Source: Mycobacterium scrofulaceum
GTDB lineage: Bacteria > Actinomycetota > Actinomycetes > Mycobacteriales > Mycobacteriaceae
Length of the DNA: 64,000 bases
Reading direction: 5' to 3'
NCBI RefSeq assembly: GCF_001667885.1
Contig: NZ_LZJW01000058.1
Location: forward strand, 21,520 to 85,519
The notes beneath the pieces are model-generated. The model searched no databases, was not told the origin of the DNA, and saw nothing but the letters and a program-made list of their open reading frames with translations. A program made the position numbers and the translations under genes. Shown in pieces: positions 1-9,219 of this stretch. Numbering within the stretch: the first letter of the stretch is position 1; each line of letters opens with the position of its first letter.

Positions 1-124
1 AGTGCCGTGCGGACCCCCCTCGAGTGTGCGAGGGTAGCTCTCGATCGAGTTCTCAACCGGCCACGGCGGCGCCCCGAAAAACCGGTCGGCCGCGCGGCTT
101 CCCAACAACGCCGCTGCGGCTACG

Positions 125-1381
125 GTGATCTCTATGACGCCGGCCGGCGGCTCGTCCGCAAACCCAGTGAAGCGGCGACCGAGGGACCGCAAAGCGCAGA
201 TCGCCAGGGCCGCCGGCGACGCCTTCAGCGAGCTCGGCTACCACGCGGTGAGCATGGAGAACATCGCGTCCCGGGTCGGGATCTCGGCGGCGGCGCTGTA
301 TCGGCATTCGCAGGGCAAATACGACTTGTTCCGCTCCGCGGTTCTGTCACTCGGTCAGCTGCTTGTGGACGCCACCGAGTTCGCCGATCACCTGCCTGAT
401 GACGCGGACCCGCAGGAAACGTTGCGCGCACTGACCGGCGCGCTGATCGACACCGCGATCATCAACCGCACCGCCGGCGGGCTCTATCGATGGGAGGGCC
501 GATACCTGCACGGCGAAGACGAGGACGTGCTCACCGGGCAGGTGAGGCTGGTCAACCGGCGCCTGCAGCGGCCATTGATCAGACTCCGGCCCAAACTGCA
601 GTCGAGACAACGGTGGGTGCTCTCGGCGGCGGTGTTGAGCGTCATCGGCAGCATCACCGACCACCGCTCCCGGCTGAGCAATGACGAAATCCGGGTCACG
701 CTGGCCGACATCGTGGCTGCGGTGCTGAAGGCGGACGTCCCCGTGCAACGGCCGAGTGAGCCGGAATCCGCTCAGGTAGTGACGATGCCGAGCGCGGTCG
801 GCAGCTATGAACTGCTGTTGCACGAATCGATCCGATTGTTCAACGAGCGTGGGTATCGCGAAACCGGCATGGAGGACATCGCGGCGGCCGTCGGCATACC
901 GGTGGCGAGCATCTACCAGTACTTCCCCAGCAAGGCCGCGATACTGGCCGTCTCGTATCGCCGCGGCGCCGACCAGCTCTCCGGCGACCTGTCCACCATC
1001 TTGGCCGCGGGGGGCGATCCGAAGCAGTCCCTACAGCAGCTGATCGACGCGTTCATCAACCGGTTGCTCGCCAACCCCGAACTGGCCCGCGTTTATTACA
1101 CGGAGCGCCACAACGTGCCGGACGCGGAAGCGGTGCTCCTCTACAACATTCACCGCTCCACGGTCGAGTCATGGGCCCGGCTGGCGGTGGCTGCGCGCCC
1201 CGGGCTTTCGCTGGGCCGGGCGCGGTACGCCGTTCACGCCGCCTTCGCGCTGGCCGTCGACGTCGGGCAGCTCGTCATCCCCGGTCCCAGCCAGTCCGCC
1301 CGCGCGACACTGCGCCGATTGATGGCCACCACTATCCTCGGCGACTCCGCCCCACCTTCCGGGACGGTGCGTCGCCGGTAA
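125..1381 (+). CDS. TetR-family regulator with two TetR units in tandem
   Basis: A 418-residue protein, about twice the usual TetR length. The first TetR DNA-binding domain spans roughly residues 20-70 and contains GISAAALYRHSQGKYDLF. A second complete helix-turn-helix lies at about residues 225-275 and contains GIPVASIYQYFPSKAAIL. Each is followed by its own helical ligand-binding-like region, so one chain may behave like a covalent TetR dimer. The start is GTG at 125, with an in-frame ATG at 134 as alternative; neither has a strong ribosome binding site. The target and ligand are unknown. The next gene on the same strand begins 212 bp later, so it is probably transcribed alone. The TetR assignment is firm; the duplicated architecture is read directly from the sequence. 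Confidence 0.88.
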   Translation: MISMTPAGGSSANPVKRRPRDRKAQIARAAGDAFSELGYHAVSMENIASRVGISAAALYRHSQGKYDLFRSAVLSLGQLLVDATEFADHLPDDADPQETLRALTGALIDTAIINRTAGGLYRWEGRYLHGEDEDVLTGQVRLVNRRLQRPLIRLRPKLQSRQRWVLSAAVLSVIGSITDHRSRLSNDEIRVTLADIVAAVLKADVPVQRPSEPESAQVVTMPSAVGSYELLLHESIRLFNERGYRETGMEDIAAAVGIPVASIYQYFPSKAAILAVSYRRGADQLSGDLSTILAAGGDPKQSLQQLIDAFINRLLANPELARVYYTERHNVPDAEAVLLYNIHRSTVESWARLAVAARPGLSLGRARYAVHAAFALAVDVGQLVIPGPSQSARATLRRLMATTILGDSAPPSGTVRRR

Positions 1382-1593
1382 CGGCTCGGGCCCCGCGCCG
1401 GCTCCCGAATCTTACTGCACTTGCGTTTACGCGGGCATTCGACCGGCCGCGCCGGTCGACTCGAAACGCCCTCAAGCACAGCGAAATCTCCCTGAGTGGA
1501 CCCCGCGCATCCTGGATAGATGCTATCCACCAGCTTGAATCGCCATTAACATACGGGGTCGCCGGTACGTAGCGCCCCGCGAAAGGCACGCCA
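1382..1593. other. Intergenic region, no gene seen
   Basis: A gap of 212 bp between the tandem TetR gene and the small membrane protein. I see no convincing coding frame. The A/T-richer part at about 1540-1570 may carry the promoter of the downstream gene, but no clear -35/-10 pair is visible. Confidence 0.4.
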
Positions 1594-1818
1594 ATGCTTC
1601 ATAAGCTCCGTCAACTGCTGGACTACCAATTGACGATCGCCGAGCTGCTGGGCTTGGCCGTGCTACTGGGCACGCCTTACCTGATCGTCGGGGTGATCTG
1701 GTCATCCACCCACACCAGCCACCTGCACGACATGCACGGTATTGACCTGGTGGTCTCGTTTCTCGGCTCGATCGTGTCCTGGCCGGTGTTGATTTTCGCC
1801 AACGTGTGCATGACGTAG
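1594..1818 (+). CDS. Small membrane protein
   Basis: A 74-residue protein with an N-terminal amphipathic stretch and two hydrophobic segments (about residues 17-37 and 52-72) separated by a His-rich loop (HTSHLHDMH). It is probably an inner-membrane protein with both termini on the same side. A GAAAGG-like ribosome binding site precedes the ATG. I do not recognise a family with a known function. The hydrophobicity pattern and GC-rich codon use support a real gene. A possible second small membrane ORF follows immediately downstream. Confidence 0.6.
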   Translation: MLHKLRQLLDYQLTIAELLGLAVLLGTPYLIVGVIWSSTHTSHLHDMHGIDLVVSFLGSIVSWPVLIFANVCMT

Positions 1819-1826
1819 GCGCGCAG

Positions 1827-1935
1827 ATGATCAAACATTCCTACGGCGGCGCTGGGCGGCCTGATGCTGGTGGGGCTGGCGGCGGTAGTCCTGGCGCACG
1901 ACCGCCGAAAGTTACACGCAGATCACGGCTCGTAG
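1827..1935 (+). pseudogene. Possible frame-broken small membrane peptide
   Basis: An ATG at 1827 opens a frame reading MIKHS. One frame over, the sequence reads TAALGGLMLVGLAAVVLAHD and then a stop at 1933-1935, which looks like a single transmembrane helix followed by a charged tail. Joining them needs a +1 shift near 1840. A short gene damaged by a small indel would look like this, but a chance hydrophobic stretch in GC-rich DNA is also possible. It lies directly behind the 74-residue membrane protein gene. Confidence 0.25.
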
Positions 1936-1989
1936 AATGTTGGCGCACAACCCCTTTCGGTGCGCCCCGCACCGACCGTCGCCGCCCGG

Positions 1990-2157
1990 CTAGCGTGTGC
2001 TCTCGTCGGGTAGGTCACGCCGGGACTGGTGTAGCCCCGGCGCGTCCGGGTCTTCGTTCTGGTGCTCCAATTGCTCTTGCAACTTGCGCTGTTCTTCGGT
2101 CGCCTGCCGGGCGTCCTCGGGCGCGGATGGCGGGTCGAAATTTACCTGCTGGTCCAC
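1990..2157 (-). CDS. Small acidic hypothetical protein
   Basis: A 55-residue, highly charged, Gln/Glu/Asp-rich protein (EEQRKLQEQLEHQNEDPD) with no hydrophobic segment and probably helical or disordered. The start is taken as GTG at 2157 because AGAGGAG sits 5-6 nt upstream; the ORF can be extended by 19 residues to 2214, but that extension has no comparable ribosome binding site. Function unknown. It lies downstream of, and on the same strand as, the methyltransferase gene at 2242-2931. Confidence 0.5.
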   Translation of the reverse strand: MDQQVNFDPPSAPEDARQATEEQRKLQEQLEHQNEDPDAPGLHQSRRDLPDESTR

Positions 2158-2241
2158 GTGATCTCCTCTGACCGTCTGCGATGCTCCAGTCAGGATCTCC
2201 CGAATGCCAGGCATCGAAACCTGGCCGGCCGTTCGTGCCGG

Positions 2242-2978
<737 letters not shown>

Positions 2979-2990
2979 GGACCGCGCGCG

Positions 2991-3890
2991 CTACTCGAGG
3001 CTCGCCGTCAAGTAACCGGAGTCTGCGCCGAACGACGCCAGCTCGTCGTCGGGTACCTCGAACCCGTGCGCGGCAAAGGCCTGCTCGGTCGTCCGGATGT
3101 CGACACGCCAGCCGTGTGCGGCCAGGTATTCGGCCGCGGTGTTGCGGTCGCCGGTGTAGAAGAGCTCGGCCAGGTTGATGGTGGAGCCGAGGCGTTGGGA
3201 CCGTTCGGTCAGCTTCTGCGCCCAATCCGACGGGATGTTGCGCATGTCCATGTGCTCGGTCGCGACCTGGCTGCCCGGCGCCGACAACGCGGCGATGTTG
3301 TCGAACAGCCGGTCCTGCGCGTCGGGTGGCAGGTAGATGAGCAGTCCTTCGGCGCTCCACGCCGTCGGCGCGTTCGCGTCGAATCCCGCCTCGACCAGCG
3401 CGGCCGGCCAGTCCTCACGCAGATCGATCGCCACCGTGCGGCGCTCGGCGGTGGGCCGAGCGCCCAGATCGGCCAGCACCCGCGTCTTGAACTCGATGAC
3501 CTCGGGTTGGTCGATCTCGTAAACCACCGTGCCGTCGGGCCAGGGCAGCCGGTAGGCGCGCGTGTCGAGCCCAGACGCCAGGATCACCGCCTGCCGGACA
3601 CCGGATTGGGTTGCCCGAAGGAAGAAGTCGTCGAAGAAGCGCGTGCGCACTGTGATCTGCTCATTGACGGCCTGCCGGTTCAACAGGGGATCGTCCGACC
3701 GGTCGACCTCGTTGTCGAGGAGCTTGACGAACATCTCGGTGCCCACCGCGCGAACGAGGGGCTCGGCGAAGGGATCGTGCAGCAGGGGATCGGGCCCTTT
3801 GGACGCGATCGCCCGCTGCGCGGCGACCGCCGTTGCGGTGGCTCCGACGCTGGAGGCCAGATCCCAGGTGTCGTTCTCGGTACGGGCCAC
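2991..3890 (-). CDS. SAM-dependent methyltransferase, TIGR00027/LCM-type mycobacterial family
   Basis: A 299-residue member of the large mycobacterial family of putative O-methyltransferases. Diagnostic features are the N-terminal [18 protein letters not shown] block, DPFAEPLV, the SAM-binding [16 protein letters not shown] segment, YEIDQP and GLLIYLPP. The start is placed at GTG 3890 because GAGGAG lies 7 nt upstream and family members begin at this point; an in-frame GTG at 3905 would add five residues. Substrates of this family are mostly unknown. It is probably transcribed separately from the methyltransferase gene at 2242-2931. Confidence 0.9.
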   Translation of the reverse strand: MARTENDTWDLASSVGATATAVAAQRAIASKGPDPLLHDPFAEPLVRAVGTEMFVKLLDNEVDRSDDPLLNRQAVNEQITVRTRFFDDFFLRATQSGVRQAVILASGLDTRAYRLPWPDGTVVYEIDQPEVIEFKTRVLADLGARPTAERRTVAIDLREDWPAALVEAGFDANAPTAWSAEGLLIYLPPDAQDRLFDNIAALSAPGSQVATEHMDMRNIPSDWAQKLTERSQRLGSTINLAELFYTGDRNTAAEYLAAHGWRVDIRTTEQAFAAHGFEVPDDELASFGADSGYLTASLE

Positions 3891-3993
3891 TACCAGGCTC
3901 CTCACTGCGGTTAGTTAGCTCATTTAAGCGATATCGACCACTGTACGCGCTCGAGGAACCGATCGTCTTCAGGGATGACTAACGCCCGACGAC

Positions 3994-4431
3994 ATGTTGA
4001 GATCGGGTATGGCCGACGACATCGAACTGAGCCCGCGGGACTGGGTGCGCGAGCAGACCGAACAGATCCTGAAACAAGGCACTACCGACGGGGTCGAAAT
4101 CTTCGATCGGCCCGTGGTCCTGCTGACCGTGACCGGAGCGAAATCCGGCAAGAAACGCTATGTGCCGCTGATGCGCGTCGAAAGCGACGGCCGTTACGCC
4201 ATAGTCGCGTCGAAGGGCGGCGCGCCCGAGCATCCGTTGTGGTACTTCAACCTGCAGGCCAACCCCGAGGTGACGCTGCAGGACGGGGACAGGGTCGTCA
4301 CGCTGAGAGCGCGCGAGCTGCAGGGTGCCGAGCGCGAACAATGGTGGCAGCGGGCGATCGAAGCGTATCCGCCGTACGCCGAATACCAGACGAAGACGAC
4401 GCGCCAGATTCCGGTCTTCGTCCTGGAGTAA
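3994..4431 (+). CDS. Deazaflavin (F420)-dependent nitroreductase-family protein
   Basis: A 145-residue protein of the Ddn/DUF385 split beta-barrel family, which uses the deazaflavin F420. Typical features are VTGAKSGKKRYVPLMRV (F420 phosphate-binding region), HPLWYFNLQANPEVTLQ and a C-terminal EYQTKTTRQIPVFVLE. Family members reduce quinones or activate nitro prodrugs; this one's substrate is unknown. The start may be ATG 3994 or ATG 4009; the second gives MADDIEL. A second, divergent family member lies at 61109-61549. Confidence 0.9.
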   Translation: MLRSGMADDIELSPRDWVREQTEQILKQGTTDGVEIFDRPVVLLTVTGAKSGKKRYVPLMRVESDGRYAIVASKGGAPEHPLWYFNLQANPEVTLQDGDRVVTLRARELQGAEREQWWQRAIEAYPPYAEYQTKTTRQIPVFVLE

Positions 4432-4603
4432 ATGGGCCGCCGCCCAGCCGTTTTCGCTTCCGACCGCCGCCAACCGCAATTCTCACGGCTCCGACGATTT
4501 TGTGCGGCAAAAGATTTGCATTCGATATGCGCGTGGCCCGTCGGGTTGCGACCCGCCTGGTCGGCCCATACCTTCGGTACGCATAAGCCGTCACAGGCTC
4601 AGC

Positions 4604-4636
4604 AGAACAATGCTGTTCTAGGCGAATGTAATCGCC
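4604..4636. promoter_or_regulatory. Two adjacent inverted repeats upstream of the SulP gene
   Basis: AGAACA (4604-4609) and TGTTCT (4614-4619) form a perfect inverted repeat with a 4-nt spacer. Directly after it GGCGA (4621-4625) and TCGCC (4632-4636) form a second one. They lie about 90-120 bp upstream of the SulP start codon, and a TATATT -10-like hexamer follows at 4652-4657. The rest of the 291-bp gap before the SulP gene holds no convincing coding sequence. Confidence 0.45.
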
Positions 4637-4722
4637 TGTGCTTCAGGGCTTTATATTGCACGATTCGTCCGCGTTATGGGCGGAGGTCCGAACGTGCCCC
4701 TACGCGTAACCCGGGAGGGCCC

Positions 4723-6282
4723 ATGCAACACGCCGATCAACCGGGGTACGCGCCGCCGAGGCAGGCACTCGCGGCGACCGGTTTTCGCGCGACCATCAAG
4801 TACGACTTCCCGGCGTCCTTGGTGGTATTCCTGGTGGCTCTTCCATTGTCGTTGGGGATCGCGCTCGCCTCCGGCGCCCCGGTGCTTTCCGGCTTGATCG
4901 CGGCCATCGTCGGCGGAATCGTCGCCGGATGTTTTGGTGGGTCGCCGTTGCAGGTCAGCGGGCCGGCGGCCGGACTGACCGTGATCGTCGCCGACCTGGT
5001 ATCCCAATTTGGCTGGGCCGTAACATGTTTGATCACGGTCATTGCCGGAGCCCTGCAAGTCGTGTTGGGTATCAGCCGGATTGCGCGGGCCGCTCTGGCG
5101 ATCTCTCCGGTTGTTGTGCACGCCATGCTCGCCGGCATCGGAATCACCATCGCCTTGCAGCAGGTGCACGTATTGCTGGGCGGGGAATCGCAGAGCTCGG
5201 CCTGGACGAACGTCGTCGGCCTGCCCGCGCAGATTGCCGGTGCGCACCGGCCCGGCCTCGTGCTGGGGCTGCTCGTCATCGCCATCCTGATCGCGTGGCG
5301 CTGGGCGCCGTCGCGGGTGGCCAAGATCCCCGGTCCGCTGGTCGCGATCGTCGCCGTGACGGTCATCTCGGTCATGTTGCCGTTCAACGTGTCCCGCATC
5401 CGATTGGAGGGCTCGGTGCTCGAGGCGCTGCAGCTGCCCGAGCTCCCGGATGGGAACTGGCTGGCGGTCGTGATCGCGGTGATCACGGTCACCCTGATCA
5501 CCAGCGTGCAGAGCCTGCTGACGGCGGTCGCGATCGACCGGATGCACACCGGGGCGCGCACCGATTTCAACCGCGAGCTGATCGGACAGGGCGCGGCGAA
5601 CATGGCGTCGGGCGCGATCGGCGGTCTTCCCATCGCGGGCGTAATCGTGCGCAGCGCGGCCAATGTCAACGCGGGGGCCAGGACTCGGGCATCGACGATC
5701 ATGCACGGGTTCTGGATCCTGGTGTTCGCCGTGCCCTTCGCGGGTTTGGTCGAACAGATCCCGACCGCGGCGCTCGCCGGCTTGCTGATCGTCATCGGCA
5801 TCGAGCTGCTGAAGCCCGCACACATCGAAACCGCGCTCCGAAACGGTGATCTCGCCGTCTATCTGGTGACCATAGTCTCCGTCGTTTTTCTCAATCTGCT
5901 GCATGGCGTGCTGATCGGGCTCGCCGTGGCAGTCACCGTGACGGGGTGGCGGGTGGTTCGGGCCAGGGTGGAAGCAGAACCTGTGGGCGATGAGTGGCAT
6001 CTCATCATCGAAGGGGCGTGCACCTTCCTGGCGCTGCCCAAGCTCACCGGGGTGCTCGCCACCATCCCCGAGCACACCACGGTCACCATCCACCTGATGG
6101 CCAACTACCTCGATCATGCTGCCCACCAAGCCATCAGCGACTGGCAGCGCCGGCATTGCGCGACGGGCGGAGACGTCAAAGTGCACAACCGACGGCTGGA
6201 ACCGTATGGGCACGGGGGGAAGTCATCAACGGCCGAGCGGCGCGCGATTCACCTCAGCTTGGTCGAAGCCGACGCCGGCTAG
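4723..6282 (+). CDS. SulP-family anion transporter with C-terminal STAS-like domain
   Basis: A 519-residue SulP permease. It opens with YDFPASLVVFLVALPLSLGIALASG, followed by about 10-12 hydrophobic segments and the family signature region GPAAGLTVIVADLV. The cytoplasmic C-terminal part (about residues 420-500) resembles a STAS domain. Family members import sulfate, bicarbonate or other anions; the substrate is not visible from sequence. The start is ATG 4723, supported by GGGAGGG just upstream; the reading frame continues open to 4432, but that extension is not protein-like. No carbonic anhydrase domain is fused. Confidence 0.9.
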   Translation: MQHADQPGYAPPRQALAATGFRATIKYDFPASLVVFLVALPLSLGIALASGAPVLSGLIAAIVGGIVAGCFGGSPLQVSGPAAGLTVIVADLVSQFGWAVTCLITVIAGALQVVLGISRIARAALAISPVVVHAMLAGIGITIALQQVHVLLGGESQSSAWTNVVGLPAQIAGAHRPGLVLGLLVIAILIAWRWAPSRVAKIPGPLVAIVAVTVISVMLPFNVSRIRLEGSVLEALQLPELPDGNWLAVVIAVITVTLITSVQSLLTAVAIDRMHTGARTDFNRELIGQGAANMASGAIGGLPIAGVIVRSAANVNAGARTRASTIMHGFWILVFAVPFAGLVEQIPTAALAGLLIVIGIELLKPAHIETALRNGDLAVYLVTIVSVVFLNLLHGVLIGLAVAVTVTGWRVVRARVEAEPVGDEWHLIIEGACTFLALPKLTGVLATIPEHTTVTIHLMANYLDHAAHQAISDWQRRHCATGGDVKVHNRRLEPYGHGGKSSTAERRAIHLSLVEADAG

Positions 6283-6304
6283 CCCAGCGCGCCGCGACGC
6301 GTCG

Positions 6305-7162
6305 TCACTTCAGGTCCGCGGCGACCCGCCCGAGCACGGCGAGGTGGTCGTCGACGGTGCCCAGCCCGGCGTTCATCGTGTTGACCGACACGTGGGTGGC
6401 GCCGGCGTCGCGCCATCCCGCTATCTGGCGGGCCGTCCGGTCCCGGTCGCCCGTCCAGCTGACCCGGTCCTCCATGCCGAGGCTGTCCGCGTCGCGGCCC
6501 GCGGCGGCGGCCGCGCGCTGCACCAGCTCGCGGGCGGGGTCCAGACCGGGCCCGGGAGCGGTCATCGGGAACCAGCCGTCCGCGATCCGCCCCGCGCGCT
6601 CCAATCCGCGGTCGGATGCCGCGCCGATCCACACGGGGATCGGGCGTTGGACGGGCAGCGGGGCCAGCCCAGCCGCGGTCACGGTGTGGTACTTGCCGGC
6701 GAAGGTGACCGAGCGTTCGGTCCACAGCCGGCGCAACAGCTCGACCTGTTCCTCGGAGCGCTTGCCGCGATTGGTGAAGCTCTCGCCCAGCGCCTCGTAT
6801 TCGACCGCGTTCCAGCCCAATCCGACACCGAGCCGGAAACGTCCGCCGGTCAGCAGATCCACCTCGGCGGCCTGCTTGGCGACCAACGCCGTCTGTCGCT
6901 GCGGCAGGATGATGACGCCGCTGACCAGCTCGAGTGAGGTGATCGCGGCGAGATAGCCGAACATCACGAACGGCTCATGAAACGTCGAGTCGATGTCGTA
7001 AGGACCGTCCCAGCCGTGGTGCACCTGGGGGTCGGCGCCCACGACATGGTCGTAGGCCAGGATGTGGGTGAATCCCAGCTCTTGCACGCCCTCCCCGTAT
7101 GCACGGACGACCGCGGGGTCGCCGCCAAGTTCGGTTTGCGGGAACACAACTCCGATGCGCAT
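6305..7162 (-). CDS. LLM-class F420-dependent oxidoreductase
   Basis: A 285-residue TIM-barrel protein of the luciferase-like monooxygenase family, F420-dependent subgroup. It begins MRIGVVFPQTELGGDP and contains the cis-peptide region SGVIILPQRQTALVAKQAAEVD and FRLGVGLGWN. The ORF is open upstream to 7315, but the family N-terminus fixes the start at ATG 7162. It converges on the SulP gene and is divergent from the dehydrogenase gene. Substrate unknown. Two further LLM genes (9220-10152 and 33641-34678) are separate subfamilies. Confidence 0.9.
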   Translation of the reverse strand: MRIGVVFPQTELGGDPAVVRAYGEGVQELGFTHILAYDHVVGADPQVHHGWDGPYDIDSTFHEPFVMFGYLAAITSLELVSGVIILPQRQTALVAKQAAEVDLLTGGRFRLGVGLGWNAVEYEALGESFTNRGKRSEEQVELLRRLWTERSVTFAGKYHTVTAAGLAPLPVQRPIPVWIGAASDRGLERAGRIADGWFPMTAPGPGLDPARELVQRAAAAAGRDADSLGMEDRVSWTGDRDRTARQIAGWRDAGATHVSVNTMNAGLGTVDDHLAVLGRVAADLK

Positions 7163-7363
7163 TCGCCGTGCAACCAAGCCGCCGCGGGATTGCTTCCCGT
7201 GCAATGGGAAAAAGTTGGGGACGGTGCCGTCTTCGCGCCTCTCGGCAAGTGGTCGCTCGAAGCGACGGTTCTCAAGGTGGTACCCGGGGGAATGCCCGAC
7301 ACCGTCGAGCCTCACAACGACGGCGGCCGCCCGAATATTTCACCGACGCTCGATGATGGACGG

Positions 7364-8329
7364 GTGACGACAAAAAAGATTGGAAACGCGCTGCGGATCG
7401 GTCGCTTCGAGCGGACATTCGAAGCCGAGCTGACCGCGCGGTACGAGATCCCCAAGCTCCCCGACGGTCCGGCGCGGGCCGACTTCTTAGCCGAACATGC
7501 GGCCGACGTTCGCATCGTGATCACGTCGGGCACGGCCGCTGTTGACGCCGACACGATCGCCGCCCTGCCCAACCTCGAGGTGATCGTCAACAACGGCGCC
7601 GGGGTGGACCTCATCGATCTGCCGGCGGCGCGGCACCGCGGCATCGGCGTCAGCAACACACCCGACGTCCTTTCGGACACGGTGGCCGACACCGCGCTGG
7701 GCCTCATCCTGATGACACTGCGCCGTTTCGGCGCCGCCGACCGCTACGTTCGGGCGGGCCGATGGGTGCGCGACGGCCCATTCCCGTACGCCCGGGACGT
7801 CAGTGGCCTGCAGGTCGGGATCCTCGGTCTGGGTCGTATCGGCTCGGCGATCGCGACCAGACTGCTCGGATTCGACTGCGCCATCGCGTATCACAACCGC
7901 CACCGCATCGACGGATCGCCGTACCGCTACGCCCCGTCGCCGTTCGAGCTGGCCGAGTCGGTCGATGTCCTCGTCGTGGCCACCACGGGTGATCCGCACG
8001 CTCGCCACCTGGTCGACCGCTCCGTCCTCGAGGCACTGGGCCCCGAGGGTTACCTGGTCAACATCGCCCGCGGCAGCGTCGTCGACCAGGACGCGCTGGT
8101 GGAATTGCTGGTCGGCGGCGGTTTGGCCGGGGCGGGGCTGGACGTCTTCGCCGACGAACCGCAGGTACCGACCGAGCTTTTACAGCTCGACAACGTGGTG
8201 TTGTTTCCGCACATCGGCAGCGCCACCGCGCGGACCCGCAGGGCGATGGCCTTACTGGCCATCCGGAACCTGGAGAGTTACCTCAACACCGGTGAGCTGG
8301 TCACACCGGTGGTGCGCCCACGCAGGTGA
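7364..8329 (+). CDS. D-2-hydroxyacid dehydrogenase (GhrB-like)
   Basis: A 321-residue NAD(P)-dependent dehydrogenase of the D-isomer 2-hydroxyacid family, probably acting on glyoxylate or hydroxypyruvate. The dinucleotide-binding motif is GILGLGRIGSAIA (about residues 147-159). The catalytic set is the Arg in NIARGSVV, the Glu in DVFADEP and the His in LFPHIGSAT. GTG 7364 is chosen because it gives the usual family length; ATG 7292 would add 24 residues. Neither start has a strong ribosome binding site. The gene faces away from the LLM gene. Confidence 0.88.
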   Translation: MTTKKIGNALRIGRFERTFEAELTARYEIPKLPDGPARADFLAEHAADVRIVITSGTAAVDADTIAALPNLEVIVNNGAGVDLIDLPAARHRGIGVSNTPDVLSDTVADTALGLILMTLRRFGAADRYVRAGRWVRDGPFPYARDVSGLQVGILGLGRIGSAIATRLLGFDCAIAYHNRHRIDGSPYRYAPSPFELAESVDVLVVATTGDPHARHLVDRSVLEALGPEGYLVNIARGSVVDQDALVELLVGGGLAGAGLDVFADEPQVPTELLQLDNVVLFPHIGSATARTRRAMALLAIRNLESYLNTGELVTPVVRPRR

Positions 8330-8394
8330 CGGGCTGTCAGATCCCTCACACAGAATGATCCAACCGGCGAATAACGGGTATCAGCCCATCCACC

Positions 8395-9213
8395 ATGAGT
8401 GACACCACCCAACGCCAGCTCGGGCAGACCGACAGCCCGATCGAGGACGAGCTCGAGGACGCGTTCAGCAGGATGCTGAGCGAGGGCACCCAGCGCCTGC
8501 ACCGCACCTGGCGCGGCGTGCTGGTGACCGGCTTCTTCGGCGGCACCGAGGTGGGGATCGGGGTGCTCGCCTACCTCGCTGTGCTGGACGCCACCCACCG
8601 CCCCCTGCTGGCGGGGCTTGCCTTTTCGATCGGCTTCCTGGCCCTGCTGCTCGGCCGCAGCGAGCTGTTCACCGAAGGTTTCATCATTCCCGTAGTGACC
8701 GTGGCCGCCAAGCGCGCCAGCCTGCGCCAGCTGGCCAAGCTGTGGGGCGGCACCCTGTTCGCGAACCTGGTCGGCGGCTGGGTGATCATGTGGCTGATCA
8801 TGACCGGCTTTCCCGAGCTGCACGCGCAGACCATCGAGTCCGGGACCCACTTCGCCACCGCGCCGCTGTCCGGCCAGAGCATGGTGCTGGCGATCCTGGG
8901 CGGCATGGTCATCACGCTGATGACCCGGATGCAACACGGCACCGATTCGGTGCCCGCCAAGATCGCCGCCGCGGTGGCCGCCGCGTTCCTGCTCGCCGGC
9001 CTGCGGCTGTTCCACTCGATCCTGGATTCGCTGCTGATCTTCGGCGCGCTCGTCACAGGCGACGCCCCGTTCGGCTATCTGACCTGGCTGGGTTGGTTCG
9101 GTTACACCGTGGTCGGCAACATGATCGGTGGGCTGCTGTTCGTGACGCTGCTGCGGCTGCTGCGCAGCAAGGACCGGCTCGAAGAGGAGCGCGCGGACGC
9201 CGAAACCCCGTGA
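8395..9213 (+). CDS. Formate/nitrite transporter-family channel
   Basis: A 272-residue integral membrane protein of the FNT (FocA/NirC) family with six hydrophobic segments and a soluble, acidic N-terminal extension of about 40 residues. Recognisable family elements are LLLGRSELFTEGFIIPV and LWGGTLFANLVGGW. The N-terminal extension resembles the YfdC-like branch, whose substrate is unsettled, so a formate or nitrite role is only likely by family. It is probably monocistronic, converging on the LLM gene 6 bp downstream. Confidence 0.88.
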   Translation: MSDTTQRQLGQTDSPIEDELEDAFSRMLSEGTQRLHRTWRGVLVTGFFGGTEVGIGVLAYLAVLDATHRPLLAGLAFSIGFLALLLGRSELFTEGFIIPVVTVAAKRASLRQLAKLWGGTLFANLVGGWVIMWLIMTGFPELHAQTIESGTHFATAPLSGQSMVLAILGGMVITLMTRMQHGTDSVPAKIAAAVAAAFLLAGLRLFHSILDSLLIFGALVTGDAPFGYLTWLGWFGYTVVGNMIGGLLFVTLLRLLRSKDRLEEERADAETP

Positions 9214-9219
9214 CAGCGG

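Noticed and set aside
1..124. Possible end or start of a gene at the left edge (frames at 7-399 and 53-307)
   Set aside because: Both are Arg-rich shadows overlapping the TetR coding start; no recognisable domain.
4432..4722. N-terminal extension of the SulP frame by 97 residues
   Set aside because: The extension has no membrane or family character and contains the inverted repeats and -10-like sequence; GGGAGGG sits directly before ATG 4723.
4651..6213. A 520-residue minus-strand frame opposite the SulP gene
   Set aside because: Asp/Arg/His/Gln-rich mirror of hydrophobic coding sequence, with no recognisable domain.
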